A DNA stretch of 64,000 bases from positions 351,153 through 415,152 of the forward strand of contig NZ_JAUQSY010000005.1 in assembly GCF_030580865.1 (NCBI RefSeq), given 5' to 3'. This document shows, piece after piece, positions 17,325-25,769 of this stretch. The translations under genes were made by a program, and so were the position numbers. Origin of the DNA: Hymenobacter aranciens (GTDB taxonomy: Bacteria > Bacteroidota > Bacteroidia > Cytophagales > Hymenobacteraceae). The number at the start of each line of letters is the position of its first letter. The stretch's first letter is position 1. The notes beneath the pieces were generated by a model that was not told the DNA's origin, searched no databases, and worked only from the letters and a program-made list of their open reading frames with translations.

Positions 17325-18115
17325 GTCATGCCCGGGTAAGTGCGCTGCATGTACTGCAGTTCCGATAGCAGATACCCCAGATGCTCGGAGTGGCGGCCAA
17401 TTTTACCGCCCTGCTGGGCAAATACGGCCGTCGGCTCCGGCACCGTGGCCTCGGCCAGCACCTGCGCCGCGTAGGCCTGCATGGCGGGTAGCAGCGTCGC
17501 GTAGTCCGGCACCACGCCGATTTCCTGCAAAGCCGTTTCGGCGGGCGCGGGGGTGGTTAGCTCACCGGCAAAACGCCAGAGCGCGGCAATAGCCTTGTCC
17601 AGCCGCTGCCAGCTTTCGGCCGTGCCGTCGCCCAGGCGAATTATCCACTCCGAGCTCCATTTCAGGTGATAAGCAGCTTCTTTGAAAGACTTCTCGGCAA
17701 TGCCAGCCAAATGGGTATCGGGCCCATCTTTCAGGGCTTTCAGCAAGTGGTAGTGGTAGTTGTCGAACAGAAACTGCCGCACCACGGTGTGGGCAAAGTC
17801 GCCGTTGGGCTGCTCCACCAGCAGCGGATTGCGGTATTCCACCGCGCTGCGCAGGTAAGCTAGGTCGTCCTCCGTACGGCCTTTGCCTTCCAGCTCTGCG
17901 GCGTACTGGTAGTAGCTGCGCGCCTCGCCCAGCAGGTCGAGCGCGATGTTGGCCATGGCCAAGTCCTGCTCCAGAATCGGCCCGTGCCCGCACCACTCAC
18001 TCAGCCGGTGGGCCAGAATGAGGCTGGTATCCGCCAGCTGCAACACAAAGGGAAACAGCAGCGACGGCTCCGTAGCCGAGGTCGCGGTGGCGTTAGTGAA
18101 ATCCTGCGTCAGCAT
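17318..18115 (-). CDS. paaC: Phenylacetyl-CoA epoxidase subunit PaaC
   Basis: 265-residue ferritin-like structural subunit of the PaaABCE multicomponent monooxygenase. Recognised by LADTSLILAHRLSEWCGHGP, DIALDLLGEARSYYQYAAEL-type helix (here NIALDLLGEARSYYQYA), and NGDFAHTVVRQFLFDNYHYHL. PaaC stabilises PaaA and lacks catalytic iron in characterised systems. Six bases after paaB and overlapping paaD. Confidence 0.95.
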   Translation of the reverse strand: MLTQDFTNATATSATEPSLLFPFVLQLADTSLILAHRLSEWCGHGPILEQDLAMANIALDLLGEARSYYQYAAELEGKGRTEDDLAYLRSAVEYRNPLLVEQPNGDFAHTVVRQFLFDNYHYHLLKALKDGPDTHLAGIAEKSFKEAAYHLKWSSEWIIRLGDGTAESWQRLDKAIAALWRFAGELTTPAPAETALQEIGVVPDYATLLPAMQAYAAQVLAEATVPEPTAVFAQQGGKIGRHSEHLGYLLSELQYMQRTYPGMTW

Positions 18116-18121
18116 AGCCAG

Positions 18122-18409
18122 TTACATGTGTTTAATGGAGTCCGGCACCTCGTAGAACGTGGGGTGGCGGTACACTTTGTCCGCCGCCGGGTCGAAGAAA
18201 GCTTCCGCGTCGTCGGGGTTCGAGGCGTGGATGTGCTTCGACTCGACCACCCAGATACTCACGCCTTCGAGGCGGCGGGTGTACACGTCGCGGGCGTTTT
18301 GCACGGCCATGGCCGCATCGGCGGCGTGCAGGCTGCCCACGTGCTTGTGGTCAAGCCCTTGTTTGCTGCGGATAAAGACCTCCCACAGAGGCCATTCTTG
18401 TTGGGTCAT
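18122..18409 (-). CDS. paaB: Phenylacetyl-CoA epoxidase subunit PaaB
   Basis: 95 residues, normal for PaaB. WPLWEVFIRSKQGLDHKHVG, SLHAADAAMAVQNARDVYTR and the C-terminal DKVYRHPTFYEVPDSIKHM are family signatures. PaaB is a small bridging subunit linking PaaAC heterodimers in the epoxidase. Between paaA and paaC, separated from paaA by an inverted repeat. Confidence 0.95.
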   Translation of the reverse strand: MTQQEWPLWEVFIRSKQGLDHKHVGSLHAADAAMAVQNARDVYTRRLEGVSIWVVESKHIHASNPDDAEAFFDPAADKVYRHPTFYEVPDSIKHM

Positions 18410-18420
18410 GTTATCGGGTC

Positions 18421-18542
18421 AACCTCACCCCCCGGCCCCTCTCCAAAAGAGAGGGGAGCCACGGCGGCACGGTCAACTTTTATTTAGAAAAATGTCGTCG
18501 GGCTCCCCCTCTCCGCAGGAGAGGGGGCTGGGGGGTGAGGTT
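18421..18542. repeat. CCTCACCCCCC-type inverted repeat between paaA and paaB
   Basis: Left arm 18421-18460 and right arm 18501-18542 are near-complementary with small indels, starting AACCTCACCCCCCGGCCCCT. Each arm also contains a small hairpin (CCCTCTCC/GGAGAGGG). The right arm reaches into the paaA stop codon at 18541-18543, so the end of paaA may have been set by the repeat. Confidence 0.85.
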
Positions 18543-19497
18543 ACGCGGCAACGGCTTCTTTCGCAGCACGCTTGGCCGCGTGGGCCAGCGCCGCCTCGCG
18601 CACCCAGGCGCCTTCGTCGTGCGCCGATACCCGCGCCTGCAGCCGCTCGTGGTTGCAGAGGCCATTGCCCTTCACCACGGCCCAGAACTCGTCCCAGTTC
18701 ACCTCGCCGAAGTCGTAGGCCTGGCGCTCCTCGTTCCACTTTACCTTTTCATCGGGCACGGTAAGGCCCAGGAATTCAGCCTGCGGCACCATCATGTCCA
18801 CGAATTTCTGGCGCAGTTCGTCGTTAGTGAAGCGTTTGATGCGCCACTTCATGCTCTGCTCAGTGTTGGGCGAGTCGGCGTCTTTCGGGCCGAACATCAT
18901 CAGCGTAGGCCACCACCAACGGTTCAAAGCCTCTTGAGCCATAGCCTTTTGCTCGGGTGCGCCTTCGCACAGCGTTTGCATGATTTCAAAGCCTTGGCGC
19001 TGGTGAAAGCTCTCTTCTTTGCACACCCGCACCATGGCCCGCGCATACGGCCCGTAGCTGGTGCGGCACAGGGGCACCTGGTTCAGGATGGCGGCGCCAT
19101 CTACCAGCCAGCCCACGCAGCCCATATCGGCCCAGCTCAGCGTAGGGTAATTGAAAATGCTGCTGTACTTGGCTTTACCCGAATGCAGGTCAGCCAGCAT
19201 CTGGTCACGGGTGGTGCCCAGCGTTTCGGCCGCGCTATAGAGATAGAGGCCGTGCCCGGCCTCGTCCTGCACCTTGGCCAGCAAAATGGATTTGCGCTTG
19301 AGCGAAGGCGCCCGCGTAATCCAGTTGCCCTCCGGCAGCATGCCAACCAGCTCAGAATGCGCGTGCTGCGAAATCTGACGGATGAGGGTTTTGCGGTACG
19401 CATCGGGCATCCAGTCCTTGGGCTCGATGCGGATGTCCGCGTCGATGCGGGCCTGAAACTGTTCTTCGGGACTGAGGACTTGTTCGGACGTTTCCAT
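18541..19497 (-). CDS. paaA: Phenylacetyl-CoA epoxidase catalytic subunit PaaA
   Basis: 318 residues. Di-iron ligands are visible in [11 protein letters not shown] (Glu79, His82) and [11 protein letters not shown] (Glu162, His165), with a further Glu in HSELVGML. It epoxidises the aromatic ring of phenylacetyl-CoA using O2 and electrons from PaaE. The C-terminus ends [12 protein letters not shown] at a repeat boundary; the length is still normal for the family. Second gene of the epoxidase block after paaE. Confidence 0.96.
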   Translation of the reverse strand: METSEQVLSPEEQFQARIDADIRIEPKDWMPDAYRKTLIRQISQHAHSELVGMLPEGNWITRAPSLKRKSILLAKVQDEAGHGLYLYSAAETLGTTRDQMLADLHSGKAKYSSIFNYPTLSWADMGCVGWLVDGAAILNQVPLCRTSYGPYARAMVRVCKEESFHQRQGFEIMQTLCEGAPEQKAMAQEALNRWWWPTLMMFGPKDADSPNTEQSMKWRIKRFTNDELRQKFVDMMVPQAEFLGLTVPDEKVKWNEERQAYDFGEVNWDEFWAVVKGNGLCNHERLQARVSAHDEGAWVREAALAHAAKRAAKEAVAA

Positions 19498-19539
19498 GAC
19501 TGAATAGCTTGATTACAAATGAATAAAAACGGTGGTGGC

Positions 19540-20613
19540 TTACTGGTCAAAGTCCACCGTCACCTCGGCCGTCGTCGGCCGGGCCTGGCAGGTGAGTACG
19601 TAGCCCTTGGCCACTTCGATGTCAGAAAGCGAGTAATTTACGTCCATCGCGGCAGTGCCGTGCGTCACGCGGGCGCGGCAGGTGCTGCACATGCCGTTTT
19701 TGCAGGAGTAGGGCGCATCTACGCCCGCCGCGAGCGCCGCGTCCAGCACCGTGTCGCCATAATAGGACATATCCAGCAGGTAAGCCCGGCCATCGAGGCG
19801 CATCGTAACCTGGCTTTTCTGGTCGTCCTCGCCCAGTGGGCGCACGGTGGCTTTCGCCGCCGCCGCGCCTTTGGTCGACGCAAATAGCTCGAAGTGAACC
19901 TTGTCGGCCGCCACGCCCGCGTCGGTCAGCGCCTGCTTCACGCCCAGAATCATCTCCTCCGGCCCGCAGATGAAGCACTCGTCCAACTGCCCGGCGGGCA
20001 CGATTTTCTGCAAAAACTGCGTGGCCCTGTCGTAGTCCAGCCGGCCAAAAAACAAGTCACTGTCGCCCTGTTCGCGGCTCAGTACATGATACACACTCAG
20101 GCGGTTGAGGAATTTATTCTTTAGTGCCTCAATCTGTTCCTTAAAAATAATCGAGTTGCGCCCCCGGTTGCCATACACCAGGTAGACGTGGCTGCCGGGC
20201 TCGGTCAGCAGCACCGTTTTGGCAATACTCAGAATTGGCGTAATCCCGCTGCCGGCCGCGAATAGCGCGTAACGCTTCGTCTGGGCCGGGTGCAGGGTGG
20301 GCGAGAAGCGGCCCTGCGGCGGCATCACGTCGAGCGTGTCGCCCACGCTCAGGCCATCCACCGCCAACGTCGAAAACCGCCCTTCCGGCACCTTCTTGAT
20401 GGCTACGCGCCATTCCTCATCCAGCGGACTGCTGCAAATGGAATAAGAGCGCCGCAACTCTTCGCCCTCGTGCTCGCGGCGTAGGGTCAAATACTGCCCG
20501 GGCGTGTAGCGGAAGGCTTCGCGCAGCTCGGCCGGTACCTCGAAGGATACCGAAACGCAGTCGGGCGTTTCGCGGCGTATACTCTTGATTTTTAGCGGAT
20601 GAAACCGGCTCAT
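19540..20613 (-). CDS. paaE: Phenylacetyl-CoA epoxidase reductase PaaE
   Basis: 357 residues: FAD-binding domain (about 1-105, RRSYSICSSP), NAD(P)-binding domain (about 110-230, AAGSGITPILSI and CGPEEMI) and a C-terminal plant-type [2Fe-2S] domain with Cys304, Cys309, Cys312 (CKNGMCSTC) and Cys342. It passes electrons from NADPH to PaaA. It sits between paaK and paaA. Confidence 0.95.
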   Translation of the reverse strand: MSRFHPLKIKSIRRETPDCVSVSFEVPAELREAFRYTPGQYLTLRREHEGEELRRSYSICSSPLDEEWRVAIKKVPEGRFSTLAVDGLSVGDTLDVMPPQGRFSPTLHPAQTKRYALFAAGSGITPILSIAKTVLLTEPGSHVYLVYGNRGRNSIIFKEQIEALKNKFLNRLSVYHVLSREQGDSDLFFGRLDYDRATQFLQKIVPAGQLDECFICGPEEMILGVKQALTDAGVAADKVHFELFASTKGAAAAKATVRPLGEDDQKSQVTMRLDGRAYLLDMSYYGDTVLDAALAAGVDAPYSCKNGMCSTCRARVTHGTAAMDVNYSLSDIEVAKGYVLTCQARPTTAEVTVDFDQ

Positions 20614-20667
20614 GAACTTTAGACTGTGGCCCTGGGCCAGCTGGTTATTTCGTAAACGTCAGGCAAG

Positions 20668-22014
20668 TTACTTTAACTCCCGCAGGTCCTTCACCCGACT
20701 GGTTTTGCCGCCCTCGCTGCGTGGCAACTGGCCGCAGCCCAACGGGTTGACGCGCATGCTAAGCCCAATATTATCCTTGATTTTTTTGGCAAAGCTACCC
20801 TTCAGGCGCTGCAGGATGTCGTGCTGCTGCACCAGCTCCTCGGTGAGCGTGTCATACAGGCCCAGCAGGCGCAACACGTGCTCGGCTACTTCCACGTTCA
20901 CTTCCACTTCGTCGAGGCTGCCGCGGCGGGTGGCCACCATCTGGTAGTAAGCGCTGATTTCGGGCATGTTGGCAATGATATCCTCCACCTGCGTGGGGAA
21001 GAAATTGACCCCGCGAATGATGAGCATGTCGTCGGCCCGGCCGCGAATCGGCCCCATTTTGACGTGGGTGCGGCTCACCGAATGGTCGTAGTAGATATTG
21101 GTAATGTCGCCCGTCCAGTAGCGCAGAATAGGCATGGCCTTTTTAGTGAGCGTGCTGAAAACCAATACGCCCAGCTCACCCTCGGCCACCGGCTCGCCGG
21201 TCATGCGGTCCACCACTTCGGGGTAGAAATGGTCTTCCCAGATGTAGCTGCCGGTGCCGCGCTCATTCACGTCTTCCTGCGACACGCCGGGGCCCATTAT
21301 CTCACTCAGGCCGTAGATATTAGTGGCCGACACGCGCAGTCCGGCCTCCACCTGCTGCCGGATGGCTTCCGTCCACGGCTCGGCCCCCAGCACGGCGTAT
21401 TGCAGGTTAATGGCTTCCGGCCCAAGGCCGCGCCGCTGAATTTCCTCGCTCAAAACCTGGGCGTAAGACGGCGTGGCGCAGATGATTTCGGGTCGAAAAT
21501 CCTGGAGCAGCTGCAGCTGCCGGTCGGTGCTGCCGCCCGATACGGGGATAACCGTCAGCCCCAGCTTCTCGGCGCCGTAGTGAATGCCCAGCCCGCCAGT
21601 GAAAAGGCCATAGCCGTAAGCATTCTGCATTTTCATGCCGGGCTTGCAGCCGGCAGCGGCCAGCGAGCGGGCCACCACTTCGGCAAAAATCTCCAGGTCG
21701 CCCGCCGTGTAGCCGACCACCGTGGCCTTGCCCGTGGTGCCGCTGGAGCAGTGCAGGCGTGATACTTCTGCCTCCGGCACCGCAAAGAGGCCGAAGGGGT
21801 AATTATCCCGGAAATCAGTCTTCTTGGTAAAGCCCAGCTTCGCCAAATCCTCTAGTCCCCGAAAATTTTCCGGGGTGATGCCCGCCTCGGAAAACTTGCG
21901 CTGGTAGAACGGCACCCGCGCGTTCAGATAGGCCACTTGCTCTTTTAGGCGAGCATTTTGCAAGGCCCGCAGCTGCGGCAATGGCATCCGTTCGATTTCG
22001 GGATTAAATACCAT
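20668..22014 (-). CDS. paaK: Phenylacetate-CoA ligase PaaK
   Basis: 448-residue AMP-forming ligase that activates phenylacetate to phenylacetyl-CoA. The P-loop LHCSSGTTGKATVVGYT, the AMP-binding segment NIYGLSEIMGPGVS and the C-terminal domain (RGRADDMLIIRGVNFFPTQVE) are complete. ATG at 22014 (MVFNPEIERMPLPQL) is chosen; the open frame extends 56 codons upstream, but through a hairpin and a promoter. First gene of the paa cluster. Confidence 0.95.
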   Translation of the reverse strand: MVFNPEIERMPLPQLRALQNARLKEQVAYLNARVPFYQRKFSEAGITPENFRGLEDLAKLGFTKKTDFRDNYPFGLFAVPEAEVSRLHCSSGTTGKATVVGYTAGDLEIFAEVVARSLAAAGCKPGMKMQNAYGYGLFTGGLGIHYGAEKLGLTVIPVSGGSTDRQLQLLQDFRPEIICATPSYAQVLSEEIQRRGLGPEAINLQYAVLGAEPWTEAIRQQVEAGLRVSATNIYGLSEIMGPGVSQEDVNERGTGSYIWEDHFYPEVVDRMTGEPVAEGELGVLVFSTLTKKAMPILRYWTGDITNIYYDHSVSRTHVKMGPIRGRADDMLIIRGVNFFPTQVEDIIANMPEISAYYQMVATRRGSLDEVEVNVEVAEHVLRLLGLYDTLTEELVQQHDILQRLKGSFAKKIKDNIGLSMRVNPLGCGQLPRSEGGKTSRVKDLRELK

Positions 22015-22041
22015 GGAAGGGTGGGAAATAGCGTGGTAGAA

Positions 22042-22049
22042 CAAATGTA
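22042..22049 (-). promoter_or_regulatory. Probable paaK -7 box
   Basis: TACATTTG on the minus strand fits TAnnTTTG, 28 bases upstream of paaK. Immediately upstream is the palindrome CTTTTGACAAAAG (22055-22067), a possible operator. No -33 TTG at the expected distance. Confidence 0.4.
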
Positions 22050-22086
22050 GCTTTCTTTTGACAAAAGCTAACGAATGTTTGTTTTT

Positions 22087-22148
22087 GCAACGAGCAGGGC
22101 GGGGTACTGCGAAGCCCCAGCTTCGCAGTACCCCGCCCTGCTCGTTGC
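22087..22148. repeat. Perfect 29-base inverted repeat, paaK/xrtX boundary
   Basis: Arms 22087-22115 and 22120-22148 are fully complementary, with a 4-base loop, starting GCAACGAGCAGGGCGGGGTA. The right arm ends on the first base of the stop codon of the downstream-lying minus-strand gene (22148-22150). Could terminate the exosortase transcript before paaK, or be a dispersed repeat. Confidence 0.85.
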
Positions 22149-22639
22149 TACTCCTCGCTATTTTTGGAAGTTTGCGGGCCAAACCCGGCTTTGAACAATA
22201 CGATTAGTCCCGCCACCGGAATAGGACTAGTCAGAAAATCAATCAAATGGCGCGAAAGCTTATAGGCCCAGAAAGCATCACCGGCCAGCTTCCCCACTGT
22301 CACCAGCAGCACGTAGGCTGCCACTACGCCCGCATACAGCCGCAGAGTGAGTCGCCACTGCGGCCGGTTACGCAGCACCAGCCGTAAAATGAGCAGGCAG
22401 ATACCTACGTACAGCGCCGCATAGCTGGCAGCAGCCAGTAACGAACGCTGCGTTACGTTTTGATTGATGCCCTGTTGCAAGGCCGCCGCTTGCCGGTCGA
22501 GCCCCACCGCGCCGAGTATTTTCTGCCAGAGCGGCGTGAGGAAGGCGAAAACGTACTCATCGTACACGCCTCCCAGCAGTAGCAGCCCCACTAACAATGC
22601 CACCGTTACCCATCGCCACCAAGTAGATAATACTTGCAC
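22148..22639 (-). CDS. XrtX-associated membrane protein
   Basis: 163 residues with four hydrophobic helices (about 10-27, 65-85, 100-120, 140-155) and no enzymatic motif. Composition and position directly after the exosortase gene match the small membrane partner that accompanies XrtX-type exosortases in Cytophagales. Ten bases separate it from the exosortase, so they are one transcript. Function is unknown; a role in substrate presentation or in stabilising the sortase is inference. Confidence 0.7.
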   Translation of the reverse strand: MQVLSTWWRWVTVALLVGLLLLGGVYDEYVFAFLTPLWQKILGAVGLDRQAAALQQGINQNVTQRSLLAAASYAALYVGICLLILRLVLRNRPQWRLTLRLYAGVVAAYVLLVTVGKLAGDAFWAYKLSRHLIDFLTSPIPVAGLIVLFKAGFGPQTSKNSEE

Positions 22640-22649
22640 TGCTTACTAG

Positions 22650-23222
22650 TTACGCGTGAATAGAAGCATCTGCTGGGGAAGCGGCTCGTGGCCCCCCGGC
22701 CAGCTTTTTTGCCCACAGCATCCAGAGGCCGAAGATGAAAGCGTACACCACAAACGTAAATGTGTAGTGATGATTGAAGTCCATCGAGCCAGGCGCGTAT
22801 TCGTGGTTCAGTGCCAGAGCTACTACCCGCAGCACATTCAACAGCCAAATGCCGGCAATGCCCGCCGGGATATACCATAGCTTACGCAGCCAGGGCCCGG
22901 GAAATGCTGCTACAAACCCGCCAAACAGGGTGTATAAAACCAGTCCATTACATGGCGGGCCTACTACTACAGCCGGGTTGTTGTTGAGTAATAGCAAGCT
23001 GGCATGCTCAGTGCTGACGCTCGCATGGAACCCAAATACGCGCAATACCGCAGCGGCTCCCTGGGCAATCTGACGGCACAGCAGGGCATCGAGGCGGCCG
23101 TCGTGGGCCAGCCACTGTTCGTAGCCAAAAAACCAAGCCAGGTAAAGTACCGTGGCGACGATGAAAAATCGAATCAACAGGCGGTTGCCCGAAGCAGCCG
23201 GAGTGACGGTAGCCGAAGTCAT
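22650..23222 (-). CDS. xrtX: Exosortase family protein, XrtX type
   Basis: 190-residue polytopic membrane cysteine transpeptidase. The family triad is visible: Cys91 in VVVGPPCNGLVLY, Arg132 in WLLNVLRVVALA, and His151/152 in MDFNHHYTFTFVVY. Exosortases recognise a C-terminal motif-TM-basic tail on exported proteins and cut or transfer them. ATG at 23222 (MTSATVT) is preferred to 23255 because the latter touches the T-run of the preceding terminator. The small gene upstream carries a PVDGG motif, a likely substrate. Confidence 0.85.
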   Translation of the reverse strand: MTSATVTPAASGNRLLIRFFIVATVLYLAWFFGYEQWLAHDGRLDALLCRQIAQGAAAVLRVFGFHASVSTEHASLLLLNNNPAVVVGPPCNGLVLYTLFGGFVAAFPGPWLRKLWYIPAGIAGIWLLNVLRVVALALNHEYAPGSMDFNHHYTFTFVVYAFIFGLWMLWAKKLAGGPRAASPADASIHA

Positions 23223-23260
23223 AGCAGCAGAAATGGATGGGTCACAAATTTCCATAAAAA

Positions 23261-23292
23261 AAGCGGCTTCCTCATGGGAGGGAGCCGCTTTT
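23261..23292 (-). terminator. Rho-independent terminator after the PID-CTERM gene
   Basis: On the minus strand AAGCGGCTCCCTCC pairs with GAGGAAGCCGCTT and is followed by seven T. It separates the short substrate gene from the exosortase gene; some read-through would make the substrate the most abundant product. Confidence 0.85.
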
Positions 23293-23310
23293 GATATAAG
23301 GCGCTGGTGA

Positions 23311-23544
23311 TTAAGCCTTGCGACGACGGTCGCGCAGGTGCTTTACGCCATAGGCTACACCGCCGGCCAGCAGCAGCGAAATGCCGCCATCTACCGGAAC
23401 GTCGGTTGCGCCGCCGCCAGGACCGCCGCCGTTACCGGGGCCGGGCACGGGGCCGCCGCCGCCGGGTTGAGCCATCGAAATGGCAGTTGCCGACAGCATG
23501 ATAACCATAGCCGGCAGGATTGTTTTTAGCAGAAATGATTTCAT
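23311..23544 (-). CDS. Small PID-CTERM sorting-signal protein
   Basis: 77 residues: signal peptide (1-25, ending SMAQ), a short Gly/Pro-rich linker (PGGGGPVPGPGNGGGPGG), then PVDGG (50-54), a hydrophobic helix (ISLLLAGGVAYGV) and a basic tail (KHLRDRRRKA). This is the PID-CTERM layout, an exosortase-recognised sorting signal of Bacteroidota. Almost nothing remains of the protein besides the signals, so the mature product would be about 25-30 residues. ATG at 23544 gives the signal peptide directly. Next to the exosortase gene but with its own promoter and terminator. Confidence 0.85.
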   Translation of the reverse strand: MKSFLLKTILPAMVIMLSATAISMAQPGGGGPVPGPGNGGGPGGGATDVPVDGGISLLLAGGVAYGVKHLRDRRRKA

Positions 23545-23593
23545 ACTGAAAGAGTGAAGGTTGAGGTGAGGAGTTTTAGCTGGAGAGTTGGGG

Positions 23594-23625
23594 CAAATAT
23601 AAGGAGAAAAGTTTTGTTTGTACAA
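23594..23625 (-). promoter_or_regulatory. Promoter of the PID-CTERM gene
   Basis: Minus strand: TTG (23625-23623), 21 bases, then TATATTTG (23601-23594). This fits the Bacteroidota arrangement TTTG-N19..21-TAnnTTTG. The -7 box lies about 50 bases upstream of the start codon. Confidence 0.65.
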
Positions 23626-23820
23626 TGAGTAATAAAAATTTCATCATCCTTACCGTGTTGGGCCGATGATTTTATTCATCATTGCTTCATGCGCTGACTT
23701 ACTACGACAATAATACTAGTTTTGGATGGACTGCAGTCGAAAAATAATATTCTCGTGGCGGCCTTTTCAACTTGCCGCCGCCCGTTACCTACCTTCGCAG
23801 CGCGTACTCTGCTCTAACCT

Positions 23821-24804
23821 ATGTCACCAAATCCTCCCCTGATGCCCGCCGATTATCAACCGCTTATTCGCCAGGTTTTCGCCGAAATGGGCAAGGTGGT
23901 GGTAGGCCAGCAGCAACTGCTTAACCGCTTGCTTATCGGCCTCTTCACCGGTGGGCACATTCTGCTCGAAGGGGTGCCAGGGCTGGCCAAAACCCTGACT
24001 ATTTCGACCCTGGCCAAGGTGCTGCACCTGCATTTTCAGCGTGTGCAGTTCACTCCCGACCTGCTGCCGTCCGACTTGGTAGGCACCATGATTTACAATC
24101 AGAATCAGTCGGTCTTTGAAGTGAAAAAAGGTCCGATTTTCGCCAACCTAGTGCTGGCTGATGAAATAAACCGCTCGCCGGCCAAGGTGCAGAGCGCCCT
24201 GCTCGAAGCCATGCAGGAGCGGCAGGTCACTATCGGCGACACCACTTATGCGCTCGACCTGCCCTTTCTGGTGCTGGCCACCCAAAACCCCGTGGAGCAG
24301 GAGGGTACCTACCCGCTGCCCGAGGCGCAGGTCGACCGCTTTATGCTCAAAGTTCACGTCGATTACCTTAAAAAAGCCGACGAGCTGGAGGTGATGCGCC
24401 GCATGGCCAACCTCAGCTTCCAGGACGACGTGCAGGCTATTTTAACCAAAGAGGATATTTTTGGCATTCGCCAGCAAATCAATCAGGTGCAGATATCCGA
24501 GACGCTGGAAAAATACCTGATTGAGCTGGTCTTCGCCACCCGCCGTCCGGCCGACTACGAGCTGCCCGAGTTTAGCCTGGCCGTGCAGTTTGGCGCCAGC
24601 CCGCGGGCCAGCATTGCCCTGCACCGCGCCTCCCGCGCCGTGGCCTACCTCGAAGGCCGCGACTACGTGCTGCCCGAAGACATTAAAGAAGTAGCGGCCG
24701 ACGTGCTCAATCATCGCATCCAGCTCAGCTACGAAGCGGAGGCTGATGGTATCCGGACGCAGGATTTGATTGAGGCAATTCTGCGCAAAGTGCCGATTAG
24801 CTGA
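23821..24804 (+). CDS. MoxR-family AAA+ ATPase
   Basis: 327 residues. Walker A GVPGLAKT (51-58), Walker B VLADEINRSP, sensor LATQNPVEQEGTYPLPEAQVDRF, and a C-terminal lid domain. MoxR ATPases act as chaperones, usually with VWA-domain proteins; the customary downstream DUF58 gene is absent here because a divergent-strand pdxJ follows. A TACCTTCG box at 23790-23797 is a plausible promoter. Partner unknown. Confidence 0.93.
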   Translation: MSPNPPLMPADYQPLIRQVFAEMGKVVVGQQQLLNRLLIGLFTGGHILLEGVPGLAKTLTISTLAKVLHLHFQRVQFTPDLLPSDLVGTMIYNQNQSVFEVKKGPIFANLVLADEINRSPAKVQSALLEAMQERQVTIGDTTYALDLPFLVLATQNPVEQEGTYPLPEAQVDRFMLKVHVDYLKKADELEVMRRMANLSFQDDVQAILTKEDIFGIRQQINQVQISETLEKYLIELVFATRRPADYELPEFSLAVQFGASPRASIALHRASRAVAYLEGRDYVLPEDIKEVAADVLNHRIQLSYEAEADGIRTQDLIEAILRKVPIS

Positions 24805-24838
24805 AGTCAATTATCAATTGGCCTCCAATGGCTCATTG

Positions 24839-25564
24839 TTAACTGTTCATTGACTTCAGCTGCCGCAGATACAGCTGCACGGTATTCTCCAGGCCCAGGT
24901 ACAGCGCGTCGCACACCAACGCGTGGCCGATGCTGACTTCATCCAATTCGGGCAGTTGCTGGTGCAGCCAAGCCAGGTTGTCGAGGTCGAGGTCGTGGCC
25001 GGCATTTACACCTAAGCCTAGTTTACCGGCGAGGGCTGCAGCAGCCCGGTAGGGCGCCACAGCGGCCTCGCGGTCGGCGAGGAACTGAGTAGCGTAAGCT
25101 TCGGTGTAGAGCTCGATGCGGTCGGTGCCGGTGGTGGCAGCGGCTTCGACCAGTTCGGCGATAGGGTCAAGAAAGATGCTGACGCGGCAGCCGATTGATT
25201 TTAAATCGGCTACAACTTCGCGCAGATATTGTTGGTGGGTGACGGTGTCCCAGCCCGCATTAGAGGTGATGGCGTCGGGGGCGTCGGGCACCAGCGTTAC
25301 CTGCTCGGGGCGCACTTCGCGCACCAAGTCCAGAAAGTCGGGCGTGGGGTTGCCTTCCACGTTGATTTCGGTGGTGACAACGTGCCTGAGGTCGCGCACA
25401 TCCTGGTAGCGGATGTGGCGCTCGTCGGGCCGCGGATGCACCGTGATGCCCTGAGCGCCGAAGCGCTCAATGTCGCGGGCGGCTTGCAGCACATCGGGGC
25501 GGTTGTGGCCCCGGGCGTTGCGCAGGGTGGCAATTTTGTTGATGTTTACGCTTAGCTTCGTCAT
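24839..25564 (-). CDS. pdxJ: Pyridoxine 5'-phosphate synthase PdxJ
   Basis: 241 residues, TIM barrel. Condenses 1-deoxyxylulose 5-phosphate with 3-amino-2-oxopropyl phosphate in vitamin B6 synthesis. Signatures: [54 protein letters not shown] and [15 protein letters not shown] at 25564 (MTKLSVNIN) chosen over an upstream ATG that adds an unrelated 23 residues. Confidence 0.96.
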   Translation of the reverse strand: MTKLSVNINKIATLRNARGHNRPDVLQAARDIERFGAQGITVHPRPDERHIRYQDVRDLRHVVTTEINVEGNPTPDFLDLVREVRPEQVTLVPDAPDAITSNAGWDTVTHQQYLREVVADLKSIGCRVSIFLDPIAELVEAAATTGTDRIELYTEAYATQFLADREAAVAPYRAAAALAGKLGLGVNAGHDLDLDNLAWLHQQLPELDEVSIGHALVCDALYLGLENTVQLYLRQLKSMNS

Positions 25565-25769
25565 AAAATTCGCAAGGAGCAGGGAGTAGAAACCCGGACA
25601 TTTGCCACTACGAAGGTCGCAGAGTTTGCCCATTCCGGGCCCGCAGGTCTAGAGGAAAGCCCACTTTCTACGTAGAGTCCTCCGGCCGGTGCCCGAATCG
25701 TAGTCAGGGGCTTGCTCAATCACTAACTTCCCACGCCTTATACTTTCTCATTCTTTCTTCCTCATTCTC

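Noticed and set aside
22015..22182. 56-residue N-terminal extension of PaaK
   Set aside because: It would be read through the perfect hairpin and the -7 box; the family start matches ATG at 22014.
25600..25769. GAGGAAAG-containing structured stretch that recalls the RNase P RNA core
   Set aside because: The gap between pdxJ and yqeY is only about 200 bases and lacks the rest of the RNase P RNA; the match is a short chance motif.
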